This document shows positions 51,321-59,967 of a stretch of 64,000 bases of DNA, piece by piece. Below the pieces are notes generated by a model. It was not told the origin of the DNA, ran no database searches, and saw nothing but the letters and a program-made list of their open reading frames with translations. The translations under genes were made by a program, and so were the position numbers. This DNA comes from JASHSH01 sp036490215 (GTDB taxonomy: Bacteria > Pseudomonadota > Alphaproteobacteria > Rhodospirillales > Magnetospirillaceae), in NCBI GenBank assembly GCA_036490215.1, contig DASXEH010000073.1, positions 1 to 64,000 on the forward strand. The letters are read 5' to 3'. Positions within the stretch are counted from its first letter, which is position 1; each line of letters starts with the position of its first letter.

Positions 51321-51991
51321 CGTTTCCGCACCATCGAGAGACCGTCGCCCACAGTGAGCAGGCACATATCGACACGCTTGTCGTCGCGCACTTTCAGGTT
51401 CAGCGCGCGGATCGCTTCGGTCGAGGCCTCATGATCCTTGGGATCGGCAACCGACCCGCCCCACAGCACGTTGTCGATCAGCATCACCCCGCCGGCGCGC
51501 AGAAGCTGGAGCCCGCGCTCATAGTAGGAGTCGTAGCCGGTCTTGTCGGCATCGATGAACATCATGTCGTAGGTCCCAGCCCCATTTCCCGGCCCATCCT
51601 CGGCGAGCAGTGCGTCCAACGTCTTCAGCGCCGGCGCGATGCGCAGATCGATTTTGTCGGCGACACCGGCTTCCGTCCAGAAGCGGCGCGCGATCGATGT
51701 GGTCTCGGCATTGATGTCGCAGCAGACGATCCGGCCGTCCTCGGGCATCGCCAGCGCCACCGCGAGCGCGCTGTAGCCGGTGAAGGTGCCGACCTCGATC
51801 GCACGCCGCGCGCCGATGATGCGCGCCACCAGCGCCATGAACTGGCCCTGATCGGGCGAGATCTGCATCCCCGCCCCGGGAATCCCCACCGTGGCCTCGC
51901 GCAGTTTCTTCTGCACCGGGTGCTCGCGCAGCGACGTATCAAGCAGGTAGTCGTAAAGCGTTTCGGTCATTCTCGGGGCGCGTGGCGACAT
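51317..51991 (-). CDS. CCoAOMT-like O-methyltransferase
   Basis: This 224-residue protein is of the caffeoyl-CoA O-methyltransferase type: GMQISPDQGQFMALVARIIG, IEVGTFTGYSALAVALAMP, MMFIDADKTGYDSYYERG and VMLIDNVLWGG. It needs SAM and a divalent metal, and methylates catechols. The substrate is unknown. It is coupled to the Rieske protein downstream. An ATGATT/AATCAT dyad (52007-52024) lies in its promoter region. Confidence 0.9.
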   Translation of the reverse strand: MSPRAPRMTETLYDYLLDTSLREHPVQKKLREATVGIPGAGMQISPDQGQFMALVARIIGARRAIEVGTFTGYSALAVALAMPEDGRIVCCDINAETTSIARRFWTEAGVADKIDLRIAPALKTLDALLAEDGPGNGAGTYDMMFIDADKTGYDSYYERGLQLLRAGGVMLIDNVLWGGSVADPKDHEASTEAIRALNLKVRDDKRVDMCLLTVGDGLSMVRKR

Positions 51992-52180
51992 GGCTCAAAT
52001 CCTTAAATGATTATTTTCAATCATGGCGTAATAACTCAAGAACGGCGCGATGAAATCGCATCAGATGACGTGAATACATCGCTTATTCCGCGTGAAACCG
52101 GCCGGCGGAAGTGACAGACTTATACTACGAAATTCCCATGAGGAACGACGGCGGCGCCGCAATCGTTCCGGGCGGAGGAC

Positions 52181-53038
52181 ATGCAGCACTATCGTCTGAC
52201 GGCAGAAGATCAGGACGCCTTCGAACGCGACGGCTTCTTCTTCGTGCGCGGCTTGTTCGACAAGGACGAGATCGCGCTTCTCTCCCGCGCGATGGAAACC
52301 GACCCGAGCATCCTCGGCCATGCCAATCATCTGAAAGACGGCAGTGGTGCGGCGACGCGCATCGTGTTGTGGAACCATCCGGGCGACAGCGTCTACGGTC
52401 TGGCCGCGCGCTCGCGCCGCGTGGTCGACACGATGGAAAGTCTGTTGGGTGGCGAGGTCTATCACTACCACTCGAAGCTCACCGCCAAAGATCCCTATGA
52501 AGGCGGCGCTTGGGAGTGGCACCAGGACTACGGCTACTGGTACGCCAATGGCTGCCTGTTCCCGCTGATGGCCAGCTGCATGATCGCGCTCGATCGCTCC
52601 GACCGCGACAATGGTTGCCTGCAGGTGCTGAAAGGCTCGCAGGCGATGGGCCGCATCGAGCATGTCCATCTCGACGGCAAGCAGGTCGGCGCCGATCCGG
52701 CGCGCATCGAGATGGCGATGCAACGGCTCGAGCTGATCTATTGCGAGATGAACCCGGGCGACGGGCTGTTCTTCCATTCGAACCTATTGCACCGCTCGGA
52801 CCAGAATCGCTCGGCGCGGCGCCGCTGGACTCTGCTCTGCTGCTACAACGCCGCGCGCAACAACCCGATGCTTCAGCACCACCATCCGTCCTACACCAAG
52901 CTTCACAAGGTGGAAGACGATGCGCTGAAGCAAGCCGGACTGAAACTCGCGGATGGCAGCGGCGAGGCGTTCATGGAAAGCGTCGAGACCACCGCCGATG
53001 CGCCGTGGAAAGACCGCGAGATCACGACGAAACAATAA
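52181..53038 (+). CDS. Phytanoyl-CoA dioxygenase (PhyH) family protein
   Basis: This 285-residue protein has the Fe(II)/2-oxoglutarate site: His114 and Asp116 in WHQDYGYW, distal His204 in HSNLLHRSD, and an Arg-rich stretch (RSARRRWTL) likely to hold 2-oxoglutarate. Further conserved parts are ALDRSDRDNGCLQVLKGSQ. The pattern is close to but not identical with ectoine hydroxylase. The substrate is unknown. The ATG follows GGAGGAC. Confidence 0.9.
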   Translation: MQHYRLTAEDQDAFERDGFFFVRGLFDKDEIALLSRAMETDPSILGHANHLKDGSGAATRIVLWNHPGDSVYGLAARSRRVVDTMESLLGGEVYHYHSKLTAKDPYEGGAWEWHQDYGYWYANGCLFPLMASCMIALDRSDRDNGCLQVLKGSQAMGRIEHVHLDGKQVGADPARIEMAMQRLELIYCEMNPGDGLFFHSNLLHRSDQNRSARRRWTLLCCYNAARNNPMLQHHHPSYTKLHKVEDDALKQAGLKLADGSGEAFMESVETTADAPWKDREITTKQ

Positions 53039-53049
53039 GTCTCAAAATC

Positions 53050-53088
53050 GTCATTGCGAGCCGCGGCCACAGCGCGGCTCGCAACGAC
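53050..53088. repeat. Short family B-like repeat
   Basis: GTCATTGCGAGCCGCGGC and GCGGCTCGCAACGAC form one palindrome, with the family B arm sequence GTCATTGCGAG but without the GCAATCCA core. Confidence 0.6.
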
Positions 53089-53096
53089 AGGCCTTC

Positions 53097-53477
53097 CTAC
53101 TTCGTCAGCATCGCCTGAACATCGCTCGCGTCCTTGCGCGCGGTCGCCAGATCGTCGCTCGCGATGCCTTCTTTAGCCTTCGCGAGCGCACCATCGAGCT
53201 TCGCTTTGTCACCGCCATCCGCCGCGGCGCCATTGCCCTTGCCGTCGCAGGGATTGCCGGCCGCCTTGTCGAAACCGGCGCCCGCCGGCCCTACGATGCA
53301 ATTGACCACGTGCTGAAGATGCATATGGACCATCTTCAGATCGGCCGAGCCGGCGGCCATGCCGGCATGCTGGCCGGCGGTGGCGATTTCCTGCGTCGCG
53401 TCGGCAAAGGCCGGCGCGGCTGACAATCCGGCAAAACCCGCCACGGCAAGGACGCTCAGCGTCAATCGAACAGTCAT
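53097..53477 (-). CDS. Small secreted protein with Met/His-rich segment
   Basis: This 126-residue protein has a signal peptide (ending SAAPAFA) and a mature region with DLKMVHMHLQHVVNCIVGP and AGNPCDGKGNG: two Cys and several His/Met that could bind metal. The C-terminal part is a Lys/Ala-rich helix. The ATG at 53477 follows GGGAG. I have seen similar small exported proteins in Proteobacteria but know no function. Confidence 0.75.
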   Translation of the reverse strand: MTVRLTLSVLAVAGFAGLSAAPAFADATQEIATAGQHAGMAAGSADLKMVHMHLQHVVNCIVGPAGAGFDKAAGNPCDGKGNGAAADGGDKAKLDGALAKAKEGIASDDLATARKDASDVQAMLTK

Positions 53478-53565
53478 GATGTTTCTCCCTGGGATGATCA
53501 CCTGTCTGTCCTTCCACAACAGACAGGATTTTATTCCCCAGGGAGGCGTCTTTTTTATGTCCCGC

Positions 53566-53865
53566 TCAGGGCCCGACGAACCCGTAACTGCCCACCACCA
53601 CCGGCTCAGCCCCAACCGGTGGCTCGACACAACGATCCTTGATGCCGGCGTCGAATCGCTTGAACGACTCCAACGCGGTCACCGACGGCACGCCCTCGGG
53701 AATCGTCGCATAGTGGATGAACGTGCCATCGGGCAGGCGCAGGGTCATATAACGCAGCCCCACAGGCGCTTTGGCGGCCAATTCCTTGTAGACTTCGCCG
53801 ATCAGCCGGGCGTTCTCGTCGGCGCATTCGGGCTTCGTCTTATAGCGGACCAGTACCTGTCTCAT
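53566..53865 (-). CDS. Small dimeric alpha/beta-barrel-like protein
   Basis: This 99-residue protein (ATG at 53865 with AGGAG upstream) has a ferredoxin-like alpha/beta pattern: MRQVLVRYKTKPECADENAR, KAPVGLRYMTLRLPDG, TFIHYATIPEG. This resembles ABM/EthD-type dimeric barrel proteins. It diverges from the ECF sigma factor at 54009 with a 143-bp gap, so it is a candidate target of that factor. Function unknown. Confidence 0.75.
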   Translation of the reverse strand: MRQVLVRYKTKPECADENARLIGEVYKELAAKAPVGLRYMTLRLPDGTFIHYATIPEGVPSVTALESFKRFDAGIKDRCVEPPVGAEPVVVGSYGFVGP

Positions 53866-54008
53866 GGCTATGCTCCTGGGTTGAGTTCCTGGGATGAAGA
53901 CGATGGAGCGGCCGCAAAAGATTCGGTCCCAAAAGATTTGGTGGGATTGGCGAATCCTTTGCGCATCATCGAACGTCATAGGTTGAGACAGGGTCATCAG
54001 GAGAAATC

Positions 54009-54911
54009 ATGGCCGATACCGGAACCGTCGTACCCGTCGACCGCGCCGCTTTCGAGCGGCTGCTGGGCGAGATGCGGCCGAAACTGCACCGGTACTGCGC
54101 GCGCATGACCGGTTCGGTCATCGACGGCGAAGACATCACCCAGGACGCGCTGATGAAGGCGGTGGCCGCCTATACCGGCAGCGAGGGCATGGGCAATATC
54201 GAGGCCTGGCTGTTCCGCATCGCCCATAACACCGCGCTCGACTTCCTGCGCCGCCGCGCGCGGCAGAACGCCATCCACGTGGACAAGGACGATATGGAAA
54301 TGATCGCCGATCCTGTCTCCGTCACCGATGATCGCCAGGCCGTCGCCGCCAGCCTGCGCACCCTGATGCGCCTCCCCGTGACTCAGCGCAGCAGCGTCAT
54401 CCTGATGGACGTGCTGGGCTATACGATCCAGGAGATCACCAGCATCACCGAGACCACGGTTCCCGCGGTGAAGGCGGCGCTCCATCGTGGCCGCACGCGG
54501 CTGGGCGAGTTGGTGCGCGAACCCGAGGATCAAGCGCCGCCCACCCTCGATGCGGCCGAGCAGGCGCGCCTGGCGGACTACATCGACCGTTTCAACGCGC
54601 GCGACTTCGACGCACTGCGCGCGATGCTGGCCGACGAGGTGAAGCTCGATCTGGTCAATCGCACGCGCCTCAACGGACGGTCCGAGGTCAGCAACTATTT
54701 CAGCCGCTATTCCCAGGCCCTCGACTGGCAGCTGTTTCCCGGCTTGGTCGACGGGCGGCCGGCCATCCTGGTCTACGACCCGGACGACTCGTCGCACCGG
54801 CCGAAGTATTTCATGCTGCTGGAATGGACCACGGACCGGGTTCTGGCCATCCGCGACTTCCGCTACGCCCGCTACGCGGTCGAGGGCGCGGCGTTCATCC
54901 GGCTGCGGTAG
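54009..54911 (+). CDS. ECF sigma factor with C-terminal SnoaL-like domain
   Basis: This 300-residue sigma-70 factor has region 2 (about 15-85; LHRYCARMTGSVIDGEDITQ, FRIAHNTALDFLRRRAR), region 4 (about 115-170; VILMDVLGYTIQEITSITET, KAALHRGRTRLGEL) and a C-terminal SnoaL-like/NTF2 fold (about 185-290; DYIDRFNARDFDALRAML). In related groups (such as ECF41-like) the SnoaL tail controls activity in place of an anti-sigma. No anti-sigma gene is next to it. Confidence 0.92.
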   Translation: MADTGTVVPVDRAAFERLLGEMRPKLHRYCARMTGSVIDGEDITQDALMKAVAAYTGSEGMGNIEAWLFRIAHNTALDFLRRRARQNAIHVDKDDMEMIADPVSVTDDRQAVAASLRTLMRLPVTQRSSVILMDVLGYTIQEITSITETTVPAVKAALHRGRTRLGELVREPEDQAPPTLDAAEQARLADYIDRFNARDFDALRAMLADEVKLDLVNRTRLNGRSEVSNYFSRYSQALDWQLFPGLVDGRPAILVYDPDDSSHRPKYFMLLEWTTDRVLAIRDFRYARYAVEGAAFIRLR

Positions 54912-54980
54912 CTCCGCAGCGCTGTTGACCCGGCCCGCCCCAGGGCTATTCTGCCGCCCGGATCAGAGAACAGGCGGCAT

Positions 54981-55964
54981 ATGAGCATTATGGTGACCGG
55001 CGCGGCCGGGTTTATCGGCTATCACCTCAGCCAGGCCCTGCTGGCCCGCGGCGATCGGGTGGTGGGCGTCGATAGTCTCAACGCCTATTACGACCCCAAG
55101 CTGAAGCACGCGCGGCTCGACCGTCTCGCGCGCCATGACAACTTCACCTTCAACCAGGTCGAGTTGTCCGATCGCGCGGCGATGGAAACCCTCGGTGCGC
55201 GCCACACCGACGTCACCCATATCGTCAATCTCGCCGCCCAGGCCGGTGTTCGCCATTCGCTGCTGCACCCGCGCGATTACATCCAGGCCAACCTTTCCGG
55301 TTTCCTCGAAGTGCTCGAACTCGCGCGGCACATGCCGAAGACGCCGAATCTGGTTTATGCCAGCTCGTCCTCGGTCTATGGCGCCAACACGAAGCTGCCC
55401 TTCGCGGTGGAAGACGCCGCCGACCGGCCGCTGGCGCTCTACGGCGCGACCAAGAAAGCCAATGAGGCGATGGCCTATAGCTACGCCCATCTCTATCGCA
55501 TCCCGTCGATCGGCTTCCGCTTCTTTACGGTCTATGGCCCGTGGGGCCGGCCCGATATGTCGGCCTATATCTTCACCCGCGCGATCCTGGCGGGCGAAGA
55601 GATCACCGTGAACAACAATGGCGATATGCGCCGCGACTTCACCTTTGTCGATGATATCGTCGCGGGCCTGGTGGCGAGCCTCGATCATCCGCCGGCGCCG
55701 GGCGCAGACGGCAGCGCGCCACATCGCGTCTACAATCTCGGCAACCACAAATCCGAGCCGCTGATGCGCTTTATCGAGATTCTTGAGACTGCGTGCGGCA
55801 AGAAAGCGAAGATCAAATTCGCGCCGATGCAGGACGGCGATGTGAAGGACACCTATGCCGATATCGCGGCCAGCACGCGCGATCTCGGCTTCATGCCGCG
55901 TGTCAGCATCGATGAGGGCTTGCCGCGCTTCGTGGACTGGTACAAGTCGTACCACAAGGCGTGA
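54981..55964 (+). CDS. NAD-dependent nucleotide-sugar epimerase
   Basis: This 327-residue short-chain dehydrogenase-type epimerase has VTGAAGFIGYHLSQALL (NAD binding), ASSSSVYGANTKLPF, catalytic Tyr-x3-Lys in LYGATKKANE, and FFTVYGPWGRPDM. This pattern and the VDSLNAYYDPKLKHAR segment fit UDP-glucuronate 4-epimerase. It would serve surface polysaccharide synthesis, but no glycosyltransferases are adjacent. Confidence 0.93.
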   Translation: MSIMVTGAAGFIGYHLSQALLARGDRVVGVDSLNAYYDPKLKHARLDRLARHDNFTFNQVELSDRAAMETLGARHTDVTHIVNLAAQAGVRHSLLHPRDYIQANLSGFLEVLELARHMPKTPNLVYASSSSVYGANTKLPFAVEDAADRPLALYGATKKANEAMAYSYAHLYRIPSIGFRFFTVYGPWGRPDMSAYIFTRAILAGEEITVNNNGDMRRDFTFVDDIVAGLVASLDHPPAPGADGSAPHRVYNLGNHKSEPLMRFIEILETACGKKAKIKFAPMQDGDVKDTYADIAASTRDLGFMPRVSIDEGLPRFVDWYKSYHKA

Positions 55965-55976
55965 ACGGCGCTGCGG

Positions 55977-57611
55977 TCAGCGGTCGCACAATACCTGGAC
56001 AGTATAGGCCTTCATCCGGTCCGCGAGATCCGCGGTCTCCATCGCATGGCCCGACTTCGCGGTCGCGTAGGCGACGTTGTTGGCGTCGAGGAAATCGCGC
56101 GCCACACTGGCCTTGATCGCGAAGTTCACGTTCTGCGCCACGTCGCCGGTCACGCGCGCCAACGCGACCGCGTTCAATTTGGCCACCGCGATACCGACGA
56201 CATTGCCGCTGGTGTCGACCACCGGGCCGCCGCTGTTGCCGGGCTGAACCGGCGCGGTGATCTGGATCATCCGCGTGTCGTCCGCAAGGCCCGCGAGCGC
56301 ACTGACCGTGCCGGTGGTCACATTGCCCTGGCTGGTGAGAATGCCCGCGAGCGGATAGCCGTAAGAGATGATGCTGTCGCCGGGCCGGATGCCGCGATCA
56401 TCGCGGAAAGCGGCGATTTGGGGGAAGGTGAAGCTGCCATCGATCTTGACCAGCGCAAGGTCGTTGCGTTCGTCGTGATTGAGGAGCGAGGCGCCATGCG
56501 TCGCGCCGTCGCTGGTGTGGACCGACACGGTTTTGCACGCCGGCACCACATGAGCATTGGTCAACACGGTGCCGGTCTTGGTGACCAGGAAGCCCGTACC
56601 CGTCAGGCGGCCCGTACCGGGCATCGCTCCTAAAGGCGGCGCTGTGGCGCTGGCGGTGGACAGCGACGGCGACGATTTGAGCAGCGCAACTTCGTCCATC
56701 CCCGATTTCCATTGCGCGGCGAGGCCTTGAACGCGGGTGACTTCACCGGGGCCGATCTGCCGTGCCGCATTGTCGCGGATGATGATGGCGATTGCCGATT
56801 GATTGCCCTTGATATGGGCGCTGCCGAGGGACGCCCAGAAATAGGCGCGCGACGCATCGCGTTGCACGCCGTTGCCGGCCAGAAGATGCCCGCCCAACTC
56901 GACTTGCGCCAAGGCGAAACCCCGCAGCGCCAGGATCTGCAATTGCTTGGCTGCCTCGACCGGGTCCTTGGTAACGCCTTCCCCGCGGTCGTACATCTGC
57001 GCGAGATTGAATTGGGCCGTATCGTTGTGATGATCGATCGCCTTGCGATACCAGTTGATCGCCTCGGCATAATTCTGGGCGACGCCAAGCCCGTGCTCGT
57101 AGAGAAAGCCAATCCCGTTTTCGGCGCCGGCATTGCCCTGGTCCGCCGACAACCGGTACCATTTCGCGGCTTCCCCCGGATCTTTCGGAACGCCAATGCC
57201 TGCCTGGTAGAGCAGCCCCAGATTGAGCTGCGCCACGGCATAGCCCTTGTCGGCAGCCGATCGCATCCACTTGATCCCCTCGTTGAAATCCTTGGCGACG
57301 CCTTTGCCTGTCATGTACAGCAGCGCGAGACGGTTCTGGGCGTCGGCGTTGCCGCCTTTGGCGAGCGGCCGCAATTCGGCCGCGGTCGAATTGCCCGACA
57401 GCGGCATCGCCGAACTCGATGAAGACGACGAGTCGGACGAACCCTCCACGCTGTCAGGATTCAGGACATCATCGTCCGACTTCATCCGGCCGCCGGCGGC
57501 CAGCGCATTTCCACCCACCGCCATGGCGGCGACCAACAGCGCAGCCACGGTTTTTCCGCGCCCCATTCGCCAGCCATTCTGGAAGATCGCCGAGTAAATG
57601 TGCTGATGCAT
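55977..57611 (-). CDS. Periplasmic Sel1-repeat/trypsin-like protease fusion, copy 1
   Basis: This 544-residue protein has a signal peptide or anchor (residues about 15-40), a Ser-rich linker (SSDSSSSSSSA), about six Sel1-like repeats (80-260) and a trypsin-like domain (335-500) with intact triad: His354 (TNAHVVP), Asp384 (NDLALV) and Ser460 (GNSGGP). Cys359 and Cys542 may form a disulfide. The ATG at 57611 follows GAGGGG. The next gene upstream is a paralogue, 181 bp away. Confidence 0.92.
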   Translation of the reverse strand: MHQHIYSAIFQNGWRMGRGKTVAALLVAAMAVGGNALAAGGRMKSDDDVLNPDSVEGSSDSSSSSSSAMPLSGNSTAAELRPLAKGGNADAQNRLALLYMTGKGVAKDFNEGIKWMRSAADKGYAVAQLNLGLLYQAGIGVPKDPGEAAKWYRLSADQGNAGAENGIGFLYEHGLGVAQNYAEAINWYRKAIDHHNDTAQFNLAQMYDRGEGVTKDPVEAAKQLQILALRGFALAQVELGGHLLAGNGVQRDASRAYFWASLGSAHIKGNQSAIAIIIRDNAARQIGPGEVTRVQGLAAQWKSGMDEVALLKSSPSLSTASATAPPLGAMPGTGRLTGTGFLVTKTGTVLTNAHVVPACKTVSVHTSDGATHGASLLNHDERNDLALVKIDGSFTFPQIAAFRDDRGIRPGDSIISYGYPLAGILTSQGNVTTGTVSALAGLADDTRMIQITAPVQPGNSGGPVVDTSGNVVGIAVAKLNAVALARVTGDVAQNVNFAIKASVARDFLDANNVAYATAKSGHAMETADLADRMKAYTVQVLCDR

Positions 57612-57792
57612 CGAGAGCAGCCCCTCTGAGGCCGAGAATGAATTGACTACACCCGTATGGGCCACCCGCCGCTTGTCGTCCAGCCGCTCATCTATACTTG
57701 GCAAAAACAGGTCTGTGAATACTGGACGCATCGGTAACTGCGGGGCCAGCCGGCATCATCCGCGCCTCAGTGTCGAGGAAGACGCAACGCGC

Positions 57793-59322
57793 TCAGCGGT
57801 CGCACTGAACTTCGACCGTATAGGTCTTCATCTGATCGGCGAGATCGGCGGTTTCCATCTTGCGCACCGACTTGGCCGTGACATAGCTGACGGCGTTGGC
57901 TTCAAGGAAATCGCGCGCCACGTTTTCCTTGATCGCGAAATTGATGTTCTGCGCCATATCGCCGGTGCTGTTGGCGATCTTGAGCGCATTCAGCTTGCTC
58001 ACCACCACGCCAACCACATTGCCGCTGATATCGACCACCGGCCCGCCGCTATTGCCCTGCTGCACCGGCGCGCTGATCTGCAGGAGCCGCGTATCGTTGC
58101 CGATCCCGGCCAGCGCGCTGACCATGCCGGTGGTCAGGTTGCCCTGATCGGCCAATACGCCGTTCAGCGGAAAACCGTAGACCACCACATCGTCGCCCTG
58201 GCGGATCGAACGATCGTCGCGGAATGTCGCCGGATGGGCGAAGACGTGATCGATCTTGAGCAGGGCGAGATCGACGTGCTCATCGCGGTTGAGCACCGTG
58301 GCGACGTGCTTGACCCCGTCCGGCTCGTGGACCGTGACGGATTTGCAATCGGGCACCACATGCGCATTGGTGATCGCGAAACCGTCATGGGTCACGACGA
58401 AGGCCGTCCCCATCGAGCGGACGATCACCGTGCCATGCGGCGCGCTCTGGGGCGCCGTCTCGTTGGGCGGCGCTGACGGCATCAACGCCGCCACGCTCAT
58501 GCCGGGCCGCCACTGGCTGGCCAGGTTCTGAATGCGCACCACCTCGTCGGGGGACAGCGACTGCACCGCCCGGTCCCGCATCGTGTTGGCCGTCGCGATC
58601 TGGTTTTCCGGCGCATGCGGCGCACCGATAGCCGCCCAGAAATAGGACAGGCGCGCATCGCGCGTCACGCCTTCGCCCGCCAGGTAATGGTTGGCCAGAT
58701 CGATCTGGGCCAGCGCAAATCCGTGCTCGGCGCTTTTGCGCAACCACTCGACCGCCGCGGCCTGATCCTTGGGCCCGCCTTCGCCCCGTTCGTTCATGAT
58801 GCCGAGATTGAATTCGGCTTCCGGATCGTTCTGCGCCGCCGCCTTGCGATACCAGCCGAGCGCCAGCGCATAGTCCTGCTCGACGCCGACACCATGTTCA
58901 TAGGCGAAGCCGAGATGATTCTGGGCGCCCGGATTGTTCTGATCGGCGGCCCGACGCAGCCAGGTGGCCGCCTCGATCGGATCCTTGGGAACGCCTAATC
59001 CGGCGCTGTAGAGCAGGCCGAGATTCAGTTCCGCCACCGGATGGCCTTTGTCGGCCGCGCGGCGCAGCCACTTCACACCCTCGATCAGATTGCGTGGCAC
59101 GCCTTTGCCGTTGATGTAGATCAGACCCAGGCGATTCTGTGCGTCGGCGTTGCCCACGAGCGCCAGAGGCAACAGTCCCGCGACATCGTTGGGCAGGTTC
59201 TTCTCGCGCTCGACCAGCGCCTGCTGCGAATTCGGGTCCTCCGCCGCCCATGCCGACGCAATGCCCGCCACCAGCGATGCGGCGAGAATGACGGCGCCGA
59301 GGCTTGGTGCCCTTCTGATCAT
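57793..59322 (-). CDS. Periplasmic Sel1-repeat/trypsin-like protease fusion, copy 2
   Basis: This 509-residue protein has a signal peptide (ending ASAWA), about six Sel1 repeats (50-230) and a trypsin-like domain with His321 (TNAHVVP), Asp351 (VDLALL) and Ser425 (GNSGGP). Both paralogues end in ADLAD-x-MK-x-YTV-x-V-x-CDR, so they diverged after a whole-gene duplication. It lacks the Ser-rich linker of copy 1. Substrates and client complexes are unknown. Confidence 0.92.
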   Translation of the reverse strand: MIRRAPSLGAVILAASLVAGIASAWAAEDPNSQQALVEREKNLPNDVAGLLPLALVGNADAQNRLGLIYINGKGVPRNLIEGVKWLRRAADKGHPVAELNLGLLYSAGLGVPKDPIEAATWLRRAADQNNPGAQNHLGFAYEHGVGVEQDYALALGWYRKAAAQNDPEAEFNLGIMNERGEGGPKDQAAAVEWLRKSAEHGFALAQIDLANHYLAGEGVTRDARLSYFWAAIGAPHAPENQIATANTMRDRAVQSLSPDEVVRIQNLASQWRPGMSVAALMPSAPPNETAPQSAPHGTVIVRSMGTAFVVTHDGFAITNAHVVPDCKSVTVHEPDGVKHVATVLNRDEHVDLALLKIDHVFAHPATFRDDRSIRQGDDVVVYGFPLNGVLADQGNLTTGMVSALAGIGNDTRLLQISAPVQQGNSGGPVVDISGNVVGVVVSKLNALKIANSTGDMAQNINFAIKENVARDFLEANAVSYVTAKSVRKMETADLADQMKTYTVEVQCDR

Positions 59323-59458
59323 GGCCGCAACTGTAGCAGCGTCCCGGGCCTCGGACCATGTCCGGACCCGGCATATCGGCTTACCCGCGCCCGGTGTATA
59401 GTAGGCGAAAGCCGGCGCCGTTCCTGGCGCCTGGCGCCGAACCGGAGGAGTGCGGTCC

Positions 59459-59857
59459 ATGACGATCAACGGAGACATGCTGGTTCTGACTCTGGCGCTG
59501 CTGCTGTTGATACAGCTCGTCCAGGGCATGCACACGAGCAAGCTGCACGGTCTGCCCTATTCGTTCAGCCCGCGCGACAAGAGTGTCGATGTCGGTTTGT
59601 ACGGCGGCCGCCTGCAGCGCGCCAAGATCAATCTGATCGAGAACCTGGCCCTGTTCGCGCCGCTTTCGGTGCTGGGTGAGGTGCTGCAGAACGTCGATAA
59701 AGGGATCATCGCCACCGGGGCGATCGTCTTCTTCGTCGCGCGCGTGGTGCATGTGATCTGCTACGTGGCCGGGATCAACGGTGTCCGCACGCTGGCCTGG
59801 CTGGCCTGCGTGGTCGGCAGCGTGATGGTGGCGCTGGGCGTGCTCGGCTGGGCGTGA
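59459..59857 (+). CDS. MAPEG family membrane protein
   Basis: This 132-residue, four-helix protein belongs to the MAPEG (eicosanoid/glutathione metabolism) family: RLQRAKINLIENLALFAP contains the conserved N-x2-E-N-x-P-like motif, followed by ARVVHVICYVAGINGVRTLAW. Bacterial members are often glutathione transferases. The ATG at 59459 has GGAGGAG upstream; a GTG at 59450 is possible. Confidence 0.9.
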   Translation: MTINGDMLVLTLALLLLIQLVQGMHTSKLHGLPYSFSPRDKSVDVGLYGGRLQRAKINLIENLALFAPLSVLGEVLQNVDKGIIATGAIVFFVARVVHVICYVAGINGVRTLAWLACVVGSVMVALGVLGWA

Positions 59858-59867
59858 TTACCCTGGT

Positions 59868-59944
59868 GTCATTGCGAGCGGTAGCGAAGCAATCCATTTT
59901 GGCACAAAGCTGGATTGCTTCGTCGCTCCGCTTCTCGCAATGAC
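59868..59944. repeat. REP-like palindromic repeat, family B, copy 5
   Basis: GTCATTGCGAGCGGTAGCGA, GCAATCCA/TGGATTGC and CTTCTCGCAATGAC repeat the family B pattern. It lies between the MAPEG gene and the ABC ATPase stop, which are convergent. Confidence 0.85.
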
Positions 59945-59967
59945 GATCAATTAGGCCCGCGCGCCGC

